Positions 42,304 through 49,883 of a DNA stretch of 64,000 bases are shown here, piece after piece (position 1 is the stretch's first letter; the number at the start of each line of letters is the position of its first letter). Below the pieces are notes generated by a model. That model saw only the letters and a program-made list of their open reading frames with translations. It was not told the DNA's origin and ran no database searches. The stretch is from JASGDN01 sp049841275 (lineage in GTDB: Bacteria > Chloroflexota > Chloroflexia > Thermomicrobiales > UBA6265): assembly GCA_049841275.1 (NCBI GenBank), contig JASGDN010000012.1, forward strand, positions 1 to 64,000, given 5' to 3'. The translations under genes were made by a program, and so were the position numbers.

Positions 42304-43320
42304 TCAGGCAAGCGGCGGCAGGGAGAGGACATCGACCGCATCGGTGTTGCTGACGGTGAAGGCGCTGGTGCTGCCCCCGATCGCATAGAGCAGGCCGCTG
42401 TGTGGGTCGGTTGCCGCCGCGATTCCGTGCCGAGCCACCGGTAGGCTGGGAAGATCGCTCCAGACATTGGCGGCAACGTCGTACCGCTGGACGTGATCGT
42501 AGATACCGGATCGTCCCTCGCCGCCAAGCACGACGACCGATCCTGCGTTTGTCGCGACGCCCATGCCGGAGCGCCCATCCGGAAGCGCCGCTCCAGCGGT
42601 CCATCCGTTGGACGTCGGGTCATACCGTTCGACAGCGGTGTCCATCTTCGGGTCGAACTGCCCACCGTTGCGTCCACCGATTGCGATCAGGATGCCGCCA
42701 ACGGTGGCGACAGCCAGATGCTCGCGTGCGGTCGGCATGGCCGGGAGCGTCTCCCACGTTCCGGTGACTGGGTCGAATGCCGCGACATCTGCCGTCGCAG
42801 GCCCGGAAAGATCGCCCGACGAGCCGCCGACTGTGAGGATCCTGCCATCCAGCACCGCGCAGCCGAGTGCGCCACGCGGTCCCTGCGGCAGCGATAGCAG
42901 GGACCGCCACGCATCGTCCTCCAAGTCGTAGCGCCAGGCGGTATCGGTCGCGGTGTTCTTCGCGTCGTGACCGCCGATGGCGTAGATGGCGTTGTCGAGT
43001 GCCGCCAGTCCAAGGTGATGGCGTGGCGCCGGCAAGGAGGCCAGTTCCGTCCATGTGCCGGTTGCCGGATCGAGTCGGGAGAATGCCTGTTCCGCCCCGA
43101 ATCCGCCCGCGACGTAGATCTTGCCATCAAGCGTGGCGGCGGTGAACTCGGACCGGGGCACCGGCAACGATGGGCCGGGCGTCCACCCCGTTTCCGCGGC
43201 TGGCGATGGCGATGCCGGTTGTGCTGCCGCCGGGAATCCCGTGAGGACGCCCGCACCGGCGGCGAGCATGGCGGCGCGGCGGGTGAGCCGAACGGCGTCG
43301 GGATGCGGTCGATACGGCAT
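42304..43320 (-). CDS. Exported kelch-repeat beta-propeller protein
   Basis: The 338-residue protein has a twin-arginine-like leader (RLTRRAAMLAAGAGVLTGFP, ending near AAAQ) and six kelch repeats marked by double Gly: IYVAGGFG, IYAIGGHD, ILTVGGSS, LIAIGGRN, VVVLGGEG and LYAIGGST, which would make a six-bladed propeller. AAGGA stands eight bases before the ATG at 43320. Kelch propellers bind ligands or act as lyases; no catalytic feature is seen. It probably acts outside the cytoplasm. Confidence 0.85.
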   Translation of the reverse strand: MPYRPHPDAVRLTRRAAMLAAGAGVLTGFPAAAQPASPSPAAETGWTPGPSLPVPRSEFTAATLDGKIYVAGGFGAEQAFSRLDPATGTWTELASLPAPRHHLGLAALDNAIYAIGGHDAKNTATDTAWRYDLEDDAWRSLLSLPQGPRGALGCAVLDGRILTVGGSSGDLSGPATADVAAFDPVTGTWETLPAMPTAREHLAVATVGGILIAIGGRNGGQFDPKMDTAVERYDPTSNGWTAGAALPDGRSGMGVATNAGSVVVLGGEGRSGIYDHVQRYDVAANVWSDLPSLPVARHGIAAATDPHSGLLYAIGGSTSAFTVSNTDAVDVLSLPPLA

Positions 43321-43524
43321 GCGGCGATCCTTTCCATACGCGTTCGGCGAGCGATGTCTCCACCCTACCATCTTTAACCAGCAACGCGGCGGAATGTGCG
43401 TCCGTTCCCTGCCTGTCGACAGTCCGGTCGCGCCAGGGACCAGCGGTCGGGTATCCTGAGTGGGACAGGTACCCTCCGCATCGGGGCCATGCGCTCCGCC
43501 TTCTCCAGGGATATTCGGTACAGG

Positions 43525-43782
43525 ATGAGCGATTCCACCAACCAGATGGTCCAGATTGTCGGCTATGTCGTCATTGCGACGATCCTCGTGGTCGTCGGTG
43601 TCATGTTCATGATCCGTCGCCGGCAGTATTCCTTCGGGATGGTCTGCATCATCACCGCGGTCTTCATCTATGGCTTCGGCTATTACGTTTCCCAGGCCGA
43701 CAAGATCCATATCGAGGAAGGCTCGCCGCAGGACAACCCGGAGGCATACGGGACGCCTGCCTATCGCATCGTCCATCCATGA
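43525..43782 (+). CDS. Small two-segment membrane protein
   Basis: The 85-residue product has two hydrophobic segments (about 8-29, QIVGYVVIATILVVVGVMFM, and 38-55, MVCIITAVFIYGFGYYV) joined by a basic RRRQY turn. An acidic Pro-rich tail follows. I do not recognise the family. Its stop overlaps the start of the next small membrane gene (ATGA at 43779-43782). The ribosome binding site before 43525 is weak. Confidence 0.65.
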   Translation: MSDSTNQMVQIVGYVVIATILVVVGVMFMIRRRQYSFGMVCIITAVFIYGFGYYVSQADKIHIEEGSPQDNPEAYGTPAYRIVHP

Positions 43783-44009
43783 GTTCGACGGATGTTGTTG
43801 TTGTCGGGATGGGGCTGGTGATCGCGCTGGCGGGCGTGGCCATGGCCCGGATCTCGAAGAAGGATCGCGGCGCGGGCATTGCCTTCGCCGCGATCGGCAT
43901 TCTCGTCATCGTCGGCTATCTTCAAGCGTCCGATCACGCACCCCGGCCTGGCGACGGTTCTCCGACGCCGGAAGTCCCCTTCGCCTTTCCCGCGCCCACT
44001 CAGCCGTAG
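43779..44009 (+). CDS. Small membrane protein coupled to the previous gene
   Basis: The 76-residue product has two hydrophobic segments (MSSTDVVVVGMGLVIALAGV and AGIAFAAIGILVIVGYLQ) around a basic SKKDRG turn, and a Pro-rich tail. It has the same two-segment plan as its upstream neighbour and is translated with it. The function is unknown. The following 246 bases hold no gene. Confidence 0.65.
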   Translation: MSSTDVVVVGMGLVIALAGVAMARISKKDRGAGIAFAAIGILVIVGYLQASDHAPRPGDGSPTPEVPFAFPAPTQP

Positions 44010-44255
44010 CTTTGTCCGCGGGGTGCGTCTGCTCCATTCCGTAGATGTGGCCGTACAGTGGAATGCAGAACACCATAGTCATCCATGCGACATCGCCCCT
44101 ACGTGGAACGACCCCTTGGGGTTGGCACTCCTTTTCGGATGCTGCTGTAAACGATGACCAGCTCGGTGTCTCAGCGACATGGGATGTGAAGACGGGTATG
44201 CTGGTCCCCATGTGCGGTGATGGAAAAGCCTGGAGCATCGGAGCTGACCGGTGCC

Positions 44256-44846
44256 TTACCGAGCGTCCGTGAATCCCGGCGACGCGCGAATCCAGGCGGC
44301 CAGTACCGCCGCGTTCTTCCCCAGGGGCTGCGCGCCGTCCAGTATCAGGTTGGGCACGATCCCCATCGCCTGCATGCGTTCCCACGTCGCATCGAGATGC
44401 CCCGTCCGTTCCCGGACCGTCGTGCCCCAGCGAAGGTCCCGCTCGGCGATGCGACGGAGCCGTTCCGCGTCCTCGATATCCAGCAACACGCGTGCATCCG
44501 CCTTCGGATACGGCTCCATCGCTTCGAGCAGCATCACCGGGCGCATCATGAACGGAATCCCGCCCGTATCCGACTGCCGGAAGAACGTGTCCCAATCGAC
44601 GTCCGGCGTCGACATCTCCGTGCCGATGGGAAGCGCCAGCCGGGAAGCAAGGAGATTCCAGTCGTAGCGCAAGGGCAGCCGGTCGAATGCTTCGCGCGGC
44701 ATACCTGTCGGACGTGGCACCAGGAAGTAGTCCACCGCCACGCGGCTCGCAGTCTCCGTCCCGATCGCGGCGGCGGTGTGCTTCGCCAGCTGCGACTTCC
44801 CGGCGCCGGATGGCGCGTAGATCGCAATCGTCAGGGGGCGGTTCAT
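44256..44846 (-). CDS. P-loop kinase, uridine kinase-like
   Basis: The 196-residue protein opens with a P-loop, LTIAIYAPSGAGKSQLAKH (APSGAGKS, with Ala in place of the first Gly). VAVDYFLVPRPTGMP follows at the usual place of the substrate Asp, then a LID-like region with DAERLRRIAERDLRWGTTVRER. It resembles uridine kinase/phosphoribulokinase-like enzymes that phosphorylate a small alcohol; the substrate is unknown. It is transcribed divergently from the PhyH gene with a 113-base gap. Confidence 0.78.
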   Translation of the reverse strand: MNRPLTIAIYAPSGAGKSQLAKHTAAAIGTETASRVAVDYFLVPRPTGMPREAFDRLPLRYDWNLLASRLALPIGTEMSTPDVDWDTFFRQSDTGGIPFMMRPVMLLEAMEPYPKADARVLLDIEDAERLRRIAERDLRWGTTVRERTGHLDATWERMQAMGIVPNLILDGAQPLGKNAAVLAAWIRASPGFTDAR

Positions 44847-44959
44847 CGGGTGTCGCTCTCCTCGCGCGTCGTACGGCCTTGCGCGACCGGGATCGGCGCG
44901 TATGATGCGGGCAACCGACCTCCGTTCGTTTCGTCCTGGCCCATCGTAAGGGGATTTGC

Positions 44960-45799
44960 ATGGTGACGACGACGTCCGCCGATACAGCAACTGGCCTTCG
45001 TGCCCTCACGCCGGAGCAGCTGGAGACCTTCCACCGCGACGGCCACCTCGTCCTGCGCGGTTTCTATCGTCCGGATGAAGTGAAGGTGCTCGTGGACACC
45101 TTCATGGAGATGCACGCGCAGGGACCGATCCCCGGCTTCTTCAACCCGAAGTCGGCGGAGGAGGCGAAGGGCGATCCGCTGAAGATGTATCCGCGCATCA
45201 TGCATCCGCATCGGTTCAACGACGTCGCGCGGACCTATCTTCTCGATGCGCGGCTGGAGGCGGTGCTGACCGACCTCTTCGGCGAGGAGCCGCTGGCCGC
45301 GCAGAGCATGCTCTACTTCAAGCCCGCCGGCGGGCGTGGGCAGGCGCTGCATCAGGACAACTTCTACCTGAACGTCGATCCGGGAACGTGCATCGCGGCG
45401 TGGCTGGCGCTGGACGTGGTGGACGAGGAGAACGGCTGCCTGGAGGTCGTGCCCGGCACGCACGCGATGGATCTCTTCTGCCCGGAGGAGGCCGACAGCA
45501 ATGTCTCCTTCACGAAGGAATACGTGCCGCCCCCGCCGGGCCTGGAGAAGGTGCCGGTGCTGATGGAGCCAGGCGACATGCTCTTCTTCAACGGCACACT
45601 CGTCCACGGGTCCGGGCCGAATGTGAGCAAGGACCGCTTCCGCCGCTCGTTCATCTGCCACTACATCGGGCGGTCGAGCGAGCGGATGTCGACCTGGTAC
45701 CGCCCGATCCTGACCTTCTCGGGCGAGGAAGTCGAGCTCGACGCCAACCTGGGCGGCGGCCCCTGTGGCACCGAGGTTGGCGCGATGGGTCCGCATTGA
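44960..45799 (+). CDS. Phytanoyl-CoA dioxygenase family (PhyH) protein
   Basis: The 279-residue protein is an Fe(II)/2-oxoglutarate dioxygenase of the PhyH family. The iron ligands are H131 and D133 (ALHQDNFYL) and H216 (TLVHGSGPN); the 2-oxoglutarate-binding Arg lies shortly after in DRFRRSFICHY. TPEQLETFHRDGHLVLRGF is the family start. It hydroxylates an unknown small molecule. AAGGGGAT precedes the ATG. A hairpin follows at 45837. Confidence 0.9.
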   Translation: MVTTTSADTATGLRALTPEQLETFHRDGHLVLRGFYRPDEVKVLVDTFMEMHAQGPIPGFFNPKSAEEAKGDPLKMYPRIMHPHRFNDVARTYLLDARLEAVLTDLFGEEPLAAQSMLYFKPAGGRGQALHQDNFYLNVDPGTCIAAWLALDVVDEENGCLEVVPGTHAMDLFCPEEADSNVSFTKEYVPPPPGLEKVPVLMEPGDMLFFNGTLVHGSGPNVSKDRFRRSFICHYIGRSSERMSTWYRPILTFSGEEVELDANLGGGPCGTEVGAMGPH

Positions 45800-45836
45800 C
45801 AGGGCATCGCCTGCGTGGATATTGATAAGCATGTAC

Positions 45837-45867
45837 CGAAGCCCCGACCACGGATGTCGGGGCTTCG
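45837..45867 (+). terminator. Hairpin terminator after the PhyH gene
   Basis: A perfect 12-bp stem (CGAAGCCCCGAC / GTCGGGGCTTCG) with a seven-base loop lies 38 bases after the stop at 45799. Confidence 0.7.
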
Positions 45868-46045
45868 ACGTGTGACGTGCGTTGCAGGTCTGCGGAAGCG
45901 AGAACAATGAGTCTGGGGAATCGGTTATTGACAGAAATTTTTGCTAGGGGTAAAGTATCTTTGCACTAGTGTTTCAGTTCAGGGGGCCTTACGCGGAATC
46001 GTCCACGATTATGCGACTTGTCATATGACCACAAGGAGGTGGATC

Positions 46046-46660
46046 ATGCGACGTTTCACGTCAATCGCGCTGGCCTTCGCGTTTGTTCTATCCATGTTCT
46101 CGGTTGGGGGGGGCGGCAACGTTGCCGCTCAGGAATCCTTCGACTGTGGATCTTTGGAGGGACTTCAGGTTCTTCATAGTACCCTGCGCGAGCAGGCGGA
46201 CGGTGGATATGCGCTCTTCGAGTCCATTTCGGAGCAATGTCGCTAGGCCTATCTCGATGCGTAGGCGATCGTCCGTGTCGAAGTCGAGACAGGCGGGTCA
46301 GAAGATGCGTCCAAAGGCGCGATGCTTGCGTCGGGATGCACGAATGGTTGGGTGTCGGCACGTTACTACACCCTCCTCGGGTTCACTGCCTACCGGTACG
46401 TGCAGAGCCAGTACTTCTGCTGGAATGGCTCCTATGTTTATTCCCATTCTGTTAGCCACTGGATTGACAATGTCGATCCAAACTTCCAGTGGCAGGGTGG
46501 AACCGTCCAGTATGACTACGCCAGCTCCTCTGGTTTCTATACACAAACGCAAGGCGTGGTGGCCAATTGTCCGTTCAATTGGTGTACGGGCACTACCTAT
46601 CCCGGAGCGTGGGTCCAGTCGTACGGATCGGGCTACTGGGAAGGGGATGCTTGGGCTTAG
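46046..46660 (+). pseudogene. Secreted protein gene interrupted by two in-frame TAG codons
   Basis: One frame runs from ATG 46046 (behind a perfect AAGGAGGT Shine-Dalgarno) to TAG 46658-46660. It is broken only by TAG at 46244-46246 and TAG at 46262-46264. The first part (66 residues) has a signal peptide ending NVAAQ and then ESFDCGSLEGLQ. The part after the second stop (from 46265, about 131 residues) is rich in Tyr, Trp, Ser and Cys (YCW-type strands, no membrane segment), typical of a secreted Gram-positive-like protein. No frameshift is needed to join them. A strong terminator follows at 46667. It is either a recent pseudogene or a case of amber readthrough; the protein family is not recognised. 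Confidence 0.7.
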
Positions 46661-46666
46661 CTTCTA

Positions 46667-46707
46667 GAGATAGAGGGGAAGGTGTATGCATCCTTCCCCT
46701 CTATCTC
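46667..46707 (+). terminator. Strong hairpin terminator
   Basis: A perfect 16-bp stem (GAGATAGAGGGGAAGG and its complement) with a nine-base loop follows the amber-interrupted gene by six bases and is followed by a T-containing GGTTTCTCG. Confidence 0.75.
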
Positions 46708-46756
46708 GGTTTCTCGTTCGAGACAGCCGAATGAAGAAGAAACGGAGCGCTCGCAA

Positions 46757-47014
46757 ATGACGACTTCTCCATTTCAGCAGTCAGCACGGAACAAATGGGT
46801 GACGCTTGGACTCATCGTCGTGGCCGTATTGCTCGCGTTCTCAGGATACGGCGTGTTCGCCGGTACGTTGCTCTCCCTGATCCTGCTCGCAAGCCTCGTT
46901 CGCATGCGTGGTTCCGACATGCCGAATCGCCGGATCGTTATCGGGTTGGCGAGTCTCGCATTCATCCTGAACGTGGTGTTCTTGCTACGCGTTGTAGGTG
47001 TCTTCGGCACCTGA
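46757..47014 (+). CDS. Small membrane protein
   Basis: The 85-residue product has hydrophobic segments at about 16-45 (WVTLGLIVVAVLLAFSGYGV then FAGTLLSLILLASLV) and 58-80 (IGLASLAFILNVVFLLRVVG) with a basic turn. I do not recognise the family. GGAG lies nine bases before the ATG at 46757. The gene has lower GC than its neighbours, like the amber-interrupted gene before it. Confidence 0.65.
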   Translation: MTTSPFQQSARNKWVTLGLIVVAVLLAFSGYGVFAGTLLSLILLASLVRMRGSDMPNRRIVIGLASLAFILNVVFLLRVVGVFGT

Positions 47015-47032
47015 CCGCGCCAGACAGGAAAT

Positions 47033-47116
47033 GAAGGCCCCTTTTCGGGGATGGATGGCTGTGCCACAGTAGCGGCACTATTGTCATTCGGCCGCATTTA
47101 CCGAAAAGGGGCCTTC
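47033..47116 (+). promoter_or_regulatory. Long-range inverted repeat that includes the ribosome binding site of the next gene
   Basis: GAAGGCCCCTTTTCGG at 47033-47048 is the exact complement of CCGAAAAGGGGCCTTC at 47101-47116, with 52 bases between. The right arm ends one base before the ATG at 47118 and contains the AAGGGG ribosome binding site, so a transcript that covers both arms would hide the site. Confidence 0.6.
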
Positions 47117-47117
47117 C

Positions 47118-48140
47118 ATGACCACAATGCATGATTCGTCCAATACTGCACCAATTCGCTGGGGCATCCTCGGCACCGGGCGCATCGCCGAGAAGTTCGT
47201 GAACGACGTCCAGAAGGCTGCCAAGGGTGCCGTCGTGCAGGCGGTCGGGTCGCGCAGCCGGGAGGGGGCCGAGGTGTTCGGCGACCGGTTCGGCATCGCC
47301 ACACGCCACGCCAGCTACGAGGCGCTCGCTGCCGATCCGGACGTGGACGTGATCTACATCGCGACACCGCATCCCTGGCACAAGGAGGCGACGATGCTTT
47401 GCCTGAACGCGGGCAAGCATGTCCTTTGTGAGAAGGCGTTCGCGATGAACGCCGTCCAGGCCCGGATGATGGTCGACCTCGCGCGGCGGAAGCAGCGGTT
47501 CCTGATGGAGGCGATGTGGGCGCGCTTCCGGCCGACGATCGTCAAGGCAAAGGCATTGCTGGCCGACGGCGCGATCGGCGAGCCGGTCGGTTTCTCATCC
47601 ACCATCGGCTGGAAGGGCAACAACGATCCCCGCCACCGCCTCTACGATCTCGCGAAGGGTGGCGGCATCCTCCTCGATGGCACGATCTATCCGATCTCCA
47701 TCGCCTGCTTCCTTTTCGGGATGCCGGAACAGGTTTCCTCGGTTGCCAATCTCGGTCCCACCGGGGCCGACGAGCAGGATGCCATCTCGTTTGTCCATGC
47801 CAATGGCGTCACGTCCAGCATGCTGGCAACGATTCGGGGTGTTCCCGCGAACACGGCGAGCATCATCGGCACGGCAGGTCGTATCGACCTAGGGGCGAGC
47901 TGGTGGCAGGGACAGGACCTGACGCTGCACCGCAATGGCCGCGAACCCGAGTCGTTTCGCTGGCCGGAGGATGGCACGCTGGGCTATCAGTACGAGGCGA
48001 TGGCGGTCGGTGATGCAATTCGTGCTGGCAGGATCGAATCGGACGTGATGCCGCTGCGCGAGACGATTTCGATCATGGCGCTGATGGACGGTCTGCGCGC
48101 CAGTTGGGGGCTGCGCTATCCCGCCGATGACGCGGAGTAG
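47118..48140 (+). CDS. Gfo/Idh/MocA family oxidoreductase
   Basis: The 340-residue enzyme has an N-terminal nucleotide fold (IRWGILGTGRIAEKFVNDVQ), the VDVIYIATPHPWHKEATMLCL strand and the catalytic CEKAFAMN loop (EKP motif with Ala in place of Pro). The C-terminal substrate domain has GGGILLDGTIYPISIACFLFG. It oxidises or reduces a sugar or related polyol with NAD(P); the substrate is unknown. The ribosome binding site is part of the inverted repeat at 47033-47116, which may control translation. Confidence 0.9.
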   Translation: MTTMHDSSNTAPIRWGILGTGRIAEKFVNDVQKAAKGAVVQAVGSRSREGAEVFGDRFGIATRHASYEALAADPDVDVIYIATPHPWHKEATMLCLNAGKHVLCEKAFAMNAVQARMMVDLARRKQRFLMEAMWARFRPTIVKAKALLADGAIGEPVGFSSTIGWKGNNDPRHRLYDLAKGGGILLDGTIYPISIACFLFGMPEQVSSVANLGPTGADEQDAISFVHANGVTSSMLATIRGVPANTASIIGTAGRIDLGASWWQGQDLTLHRNGREPESFRWPEDGTLGYQYEAMAVGDAIRAGRIESDVMPLRETISIMALMDGLRASWGLRYPADDAE

Positions 48141-48206
48141 CGGGGGTGACGAGCGTAGCGATTTGCCTAAACCCCAACGTTTCCCGTGTGGTGGGAGAAC
48201 GGGCCG

Positions 48207-48650
48207 GTGGATGATCGTGAACGAATGCGGAGAGCCAATCGGCCGACAACCGAAATTCGTCCACCGGCAGATCGCCATTTCATCACCCGATTTCGTAAGG
48301 ATTCACCATCCAAGCAGGTCACGACCCTTATCGAACCGCGGGTTGATGTCCATGGCGACATCGAGCGTATCCGGGAAGGATATGCGACGCGGATATTCGT
48401 CGATGGAGCCGAGCGGTATGTTGTGCGAGGGCGAACGTGGCAGGTCAAGCATCCCAGCGGCACGCTGTTTCCGGTGGAAGGCGATGGATTCATTGTGGTG
48501 GATCAGGCGGTGACGGTCGCGATGCGTGCGTATGCCCGATACAATGGCAGCAACGAGCAGTCGGAGTACTTCCTCGATTGGCAAGGCGTCGCTGAGGAAG
48601 CGCGTTTTCGTGTCAGGAGAATCTGGAAACTCCGGGAGCAGGAATCATGA
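48207..48650 (+). CDS. Unknown protein, first of an overlapping pair
   Basis: The 147-residue protein is basic (many Arg) and has no signal or membrane segment. It contains TRIFVDGAERYVVRGRTWQ and GTLFPVEGDGFIVVDQAV, followed by a helical C-terminal part with AMRAYARYNG and RRIWKLRE. I do not recognise a family. A GTG at 48207 with GGGAG about nine bases upstream is taken as start. Its stop overlaps the start of the next gene (ATGA at 48647-48650). Confidence 0.6.
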   Translation: MDDRERMRRANRPTTEIRPPADRHFITRFRKDSPSKQVTTLIEPRVDVHGDIERIREGYATRIFVDGAERYVVRGRTWQVKHPSGTLFPVEGDGFIVVDQAVTVAMRAYARYNGSNEQSEYFLDWQGVAEEARFRVRRIWKLREQES

Positions 48651-49213
48651 GTGTTGCCCCTCCGCCTACCATCATCGAGGATGTCTATTTCGAGTACGAT
48701 CCCGATCCCGATCGTCTCCGTATCGAGACCGCGGAGGCTTTCGGTGTGCGACCCGACGTGGTGACGGTCGAGTTTGTTGGCGACTCCCGTCCATCTTCTG
48801 TTCCGGCGATCGTCCGGTGGCTTCGCGATGAGGACGATATGCCTGGAGACTTCCCCGCCTGGTGGTATCTCCATCCACCCGCTATCGACAGGTACCGCCT
48901 CGATGCACTCTTGAGCGACCTTACTGGGAGGCTCGGGATCGCGGCGGTAACGCAGGACCCCGATCCGTTCACGAACGACTTGGTGCTGCATGGCCCCGAT
49001 GGTTCTCGTGAAGTCCTTCCCGTCCAGCAACATGCCGCTGATGACTACGCCATCGTACTCACCCCGAGCATTGCGAGTCCTGCTCGACCGGCTTCACCGC
49101 AAGGCGGCGCTACGAGCCGCCTCCTGAATCAAGTAGCCCCTGCTCGCGTGACGACCGGGATGCGAGCTTCCATGTCTCCAGCGTTGCCTTGTCCGTCAGA
49201 TCCCACGTCGTAA
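48647..49213 (+). CDS. Unknown protein, second of an overlapping pair
   Basis: The 188-residue protein begins MSVAPPPTIIEDVYFEYDPD and is acidic over the first 140 residues (FPAWWYLHPPAIDRYRLDAL, GSREVLPVQQHAADDYAIVL). The last 45 residues are Ser/Pro/Ala-rich and overlap the 3' end of the convergent AlkD-like gene by 104 bases, so the true C-terminal part may be shorter in related proteins. I do not recognise the family. The acidic partner of a basic protein, with coupled translation, suggests a complex. Confidence 0.55.
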   Translation: MSVAPPPTIIEDVYFEYDPDPDRLRIETAEAFGVRPDVVTVEFVGDSRPSSVPAIVRWLRDEDDMPGDFPAWWYLHPPAIDRYRLDALLSDLTGRLGIAAVTQDPDPFTNDLVLHGPDGSREVLPVQQHAADDYAIVLTPSIASPARPASPQGGATSRLLNQVAPARVTTGMRASMSPALPCPSDPTS

Positions 49214-49784
49214 GTTCGGCGGAGATCAGGTCTGGATGCTTCCGGCTGATGTCCCGTAGCGCATTGCCGGCCGACTTCCGGACGGAGGCCGACGGGTCGG
49301 CTCGCAGTGTTGCGAGCAGGCGGATGGCAGCCTCTGGATGCTCGCGGAAGAACGGACGGCTCGTCCAGATGCGCAATCCCTCGCTGCACGCACGTCGGAC
49401 GTTCGCCCGCTCGTCGCCCAGCCACGATGCGATCTCCGGCAACACCGCCTCGTAGCCGGTCGCGGCGCAGTGCGCATCGAAGGCGCGCGCCAGCATCTCC
49501 TGGACGCGCCAGCCTGGGTCGGCGCTCACGGTTCCGCGCAACCAGCCGAGCACCTCGGCCGCGAGGGGAGGGTTCTCCCGCTGGATCGTCTCGCAGAGCG
49601 TTACGGCCAGCATCCGGACCGTGTCGCGGTCGTCGTTCAGAAGTGCTCGCGCGGTATCGAAGCGTTCCTCCGGCGTCTGGATCGCCGCCAGCCGGTTTGC
49701 CTCGGCGAGATGGACCGAGAACCCGTGCCGGACTCCAGCGACAGTCCCGACGGACCGGGCGATCTCGTCCTCGTGCGTGGCCAT
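49110..49784 (-). CDS. AlkD-like HEAT-repeat DNA alkylation repair family protein
   Basis: The 224-residue protein is built of helical HEAT-like repeats: EERFDTARALLNDDRDTVRM, EMLARAFDAHCAATGYE, WLGDERANVRRACSEGLRIWTSRP and DPSASVRKSAGNALRDISRK, the pattern of AlkD/AlkC DNA glycosylases. The WTSRPFFREHPE stretch corresponds to the DNA-contact region. The ATG at 49784 has GGGAG about eight bases upstream. It overlaps the convergent gene by 104 bases. Confidence 0.82.
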   Translation of the reverse strand: MATHEDEIARSVGTVAGVRHGFSVHLAEANRLAAIQTPEERFDTARALLNDDRDTVRMLAVTLCETIQRENPPLAAEVLGWLRGTVSADPGWRVQEMLARAFDAHCAATGYEAVLPEIASWLGDERANVRRACSEGLRIWTSRPFFREHPEAAIRLLATLRADPSASVRKSAGNALRDISRKHPDLISAELTTWDLTDKATLETWKLASRSSREQGLLDSGGGS

Positions 49785-49883
49785 CGTTCGCACTCCCTTT
49801 TCGCGTCGCATCCATCCGCGGCACGACTATCGCAGAAGCATCATGCATTGTTCCAGTGCTCGCAAAGGAGGGAACGCGCATGG

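Noticed and set aside
46244..46322. Programmed frameshift joining the two parts of the amber-interrupted gene
   Set aside because: Both parts are already in the same frame; only two TAG codons intervene, so no frameshift is needed.
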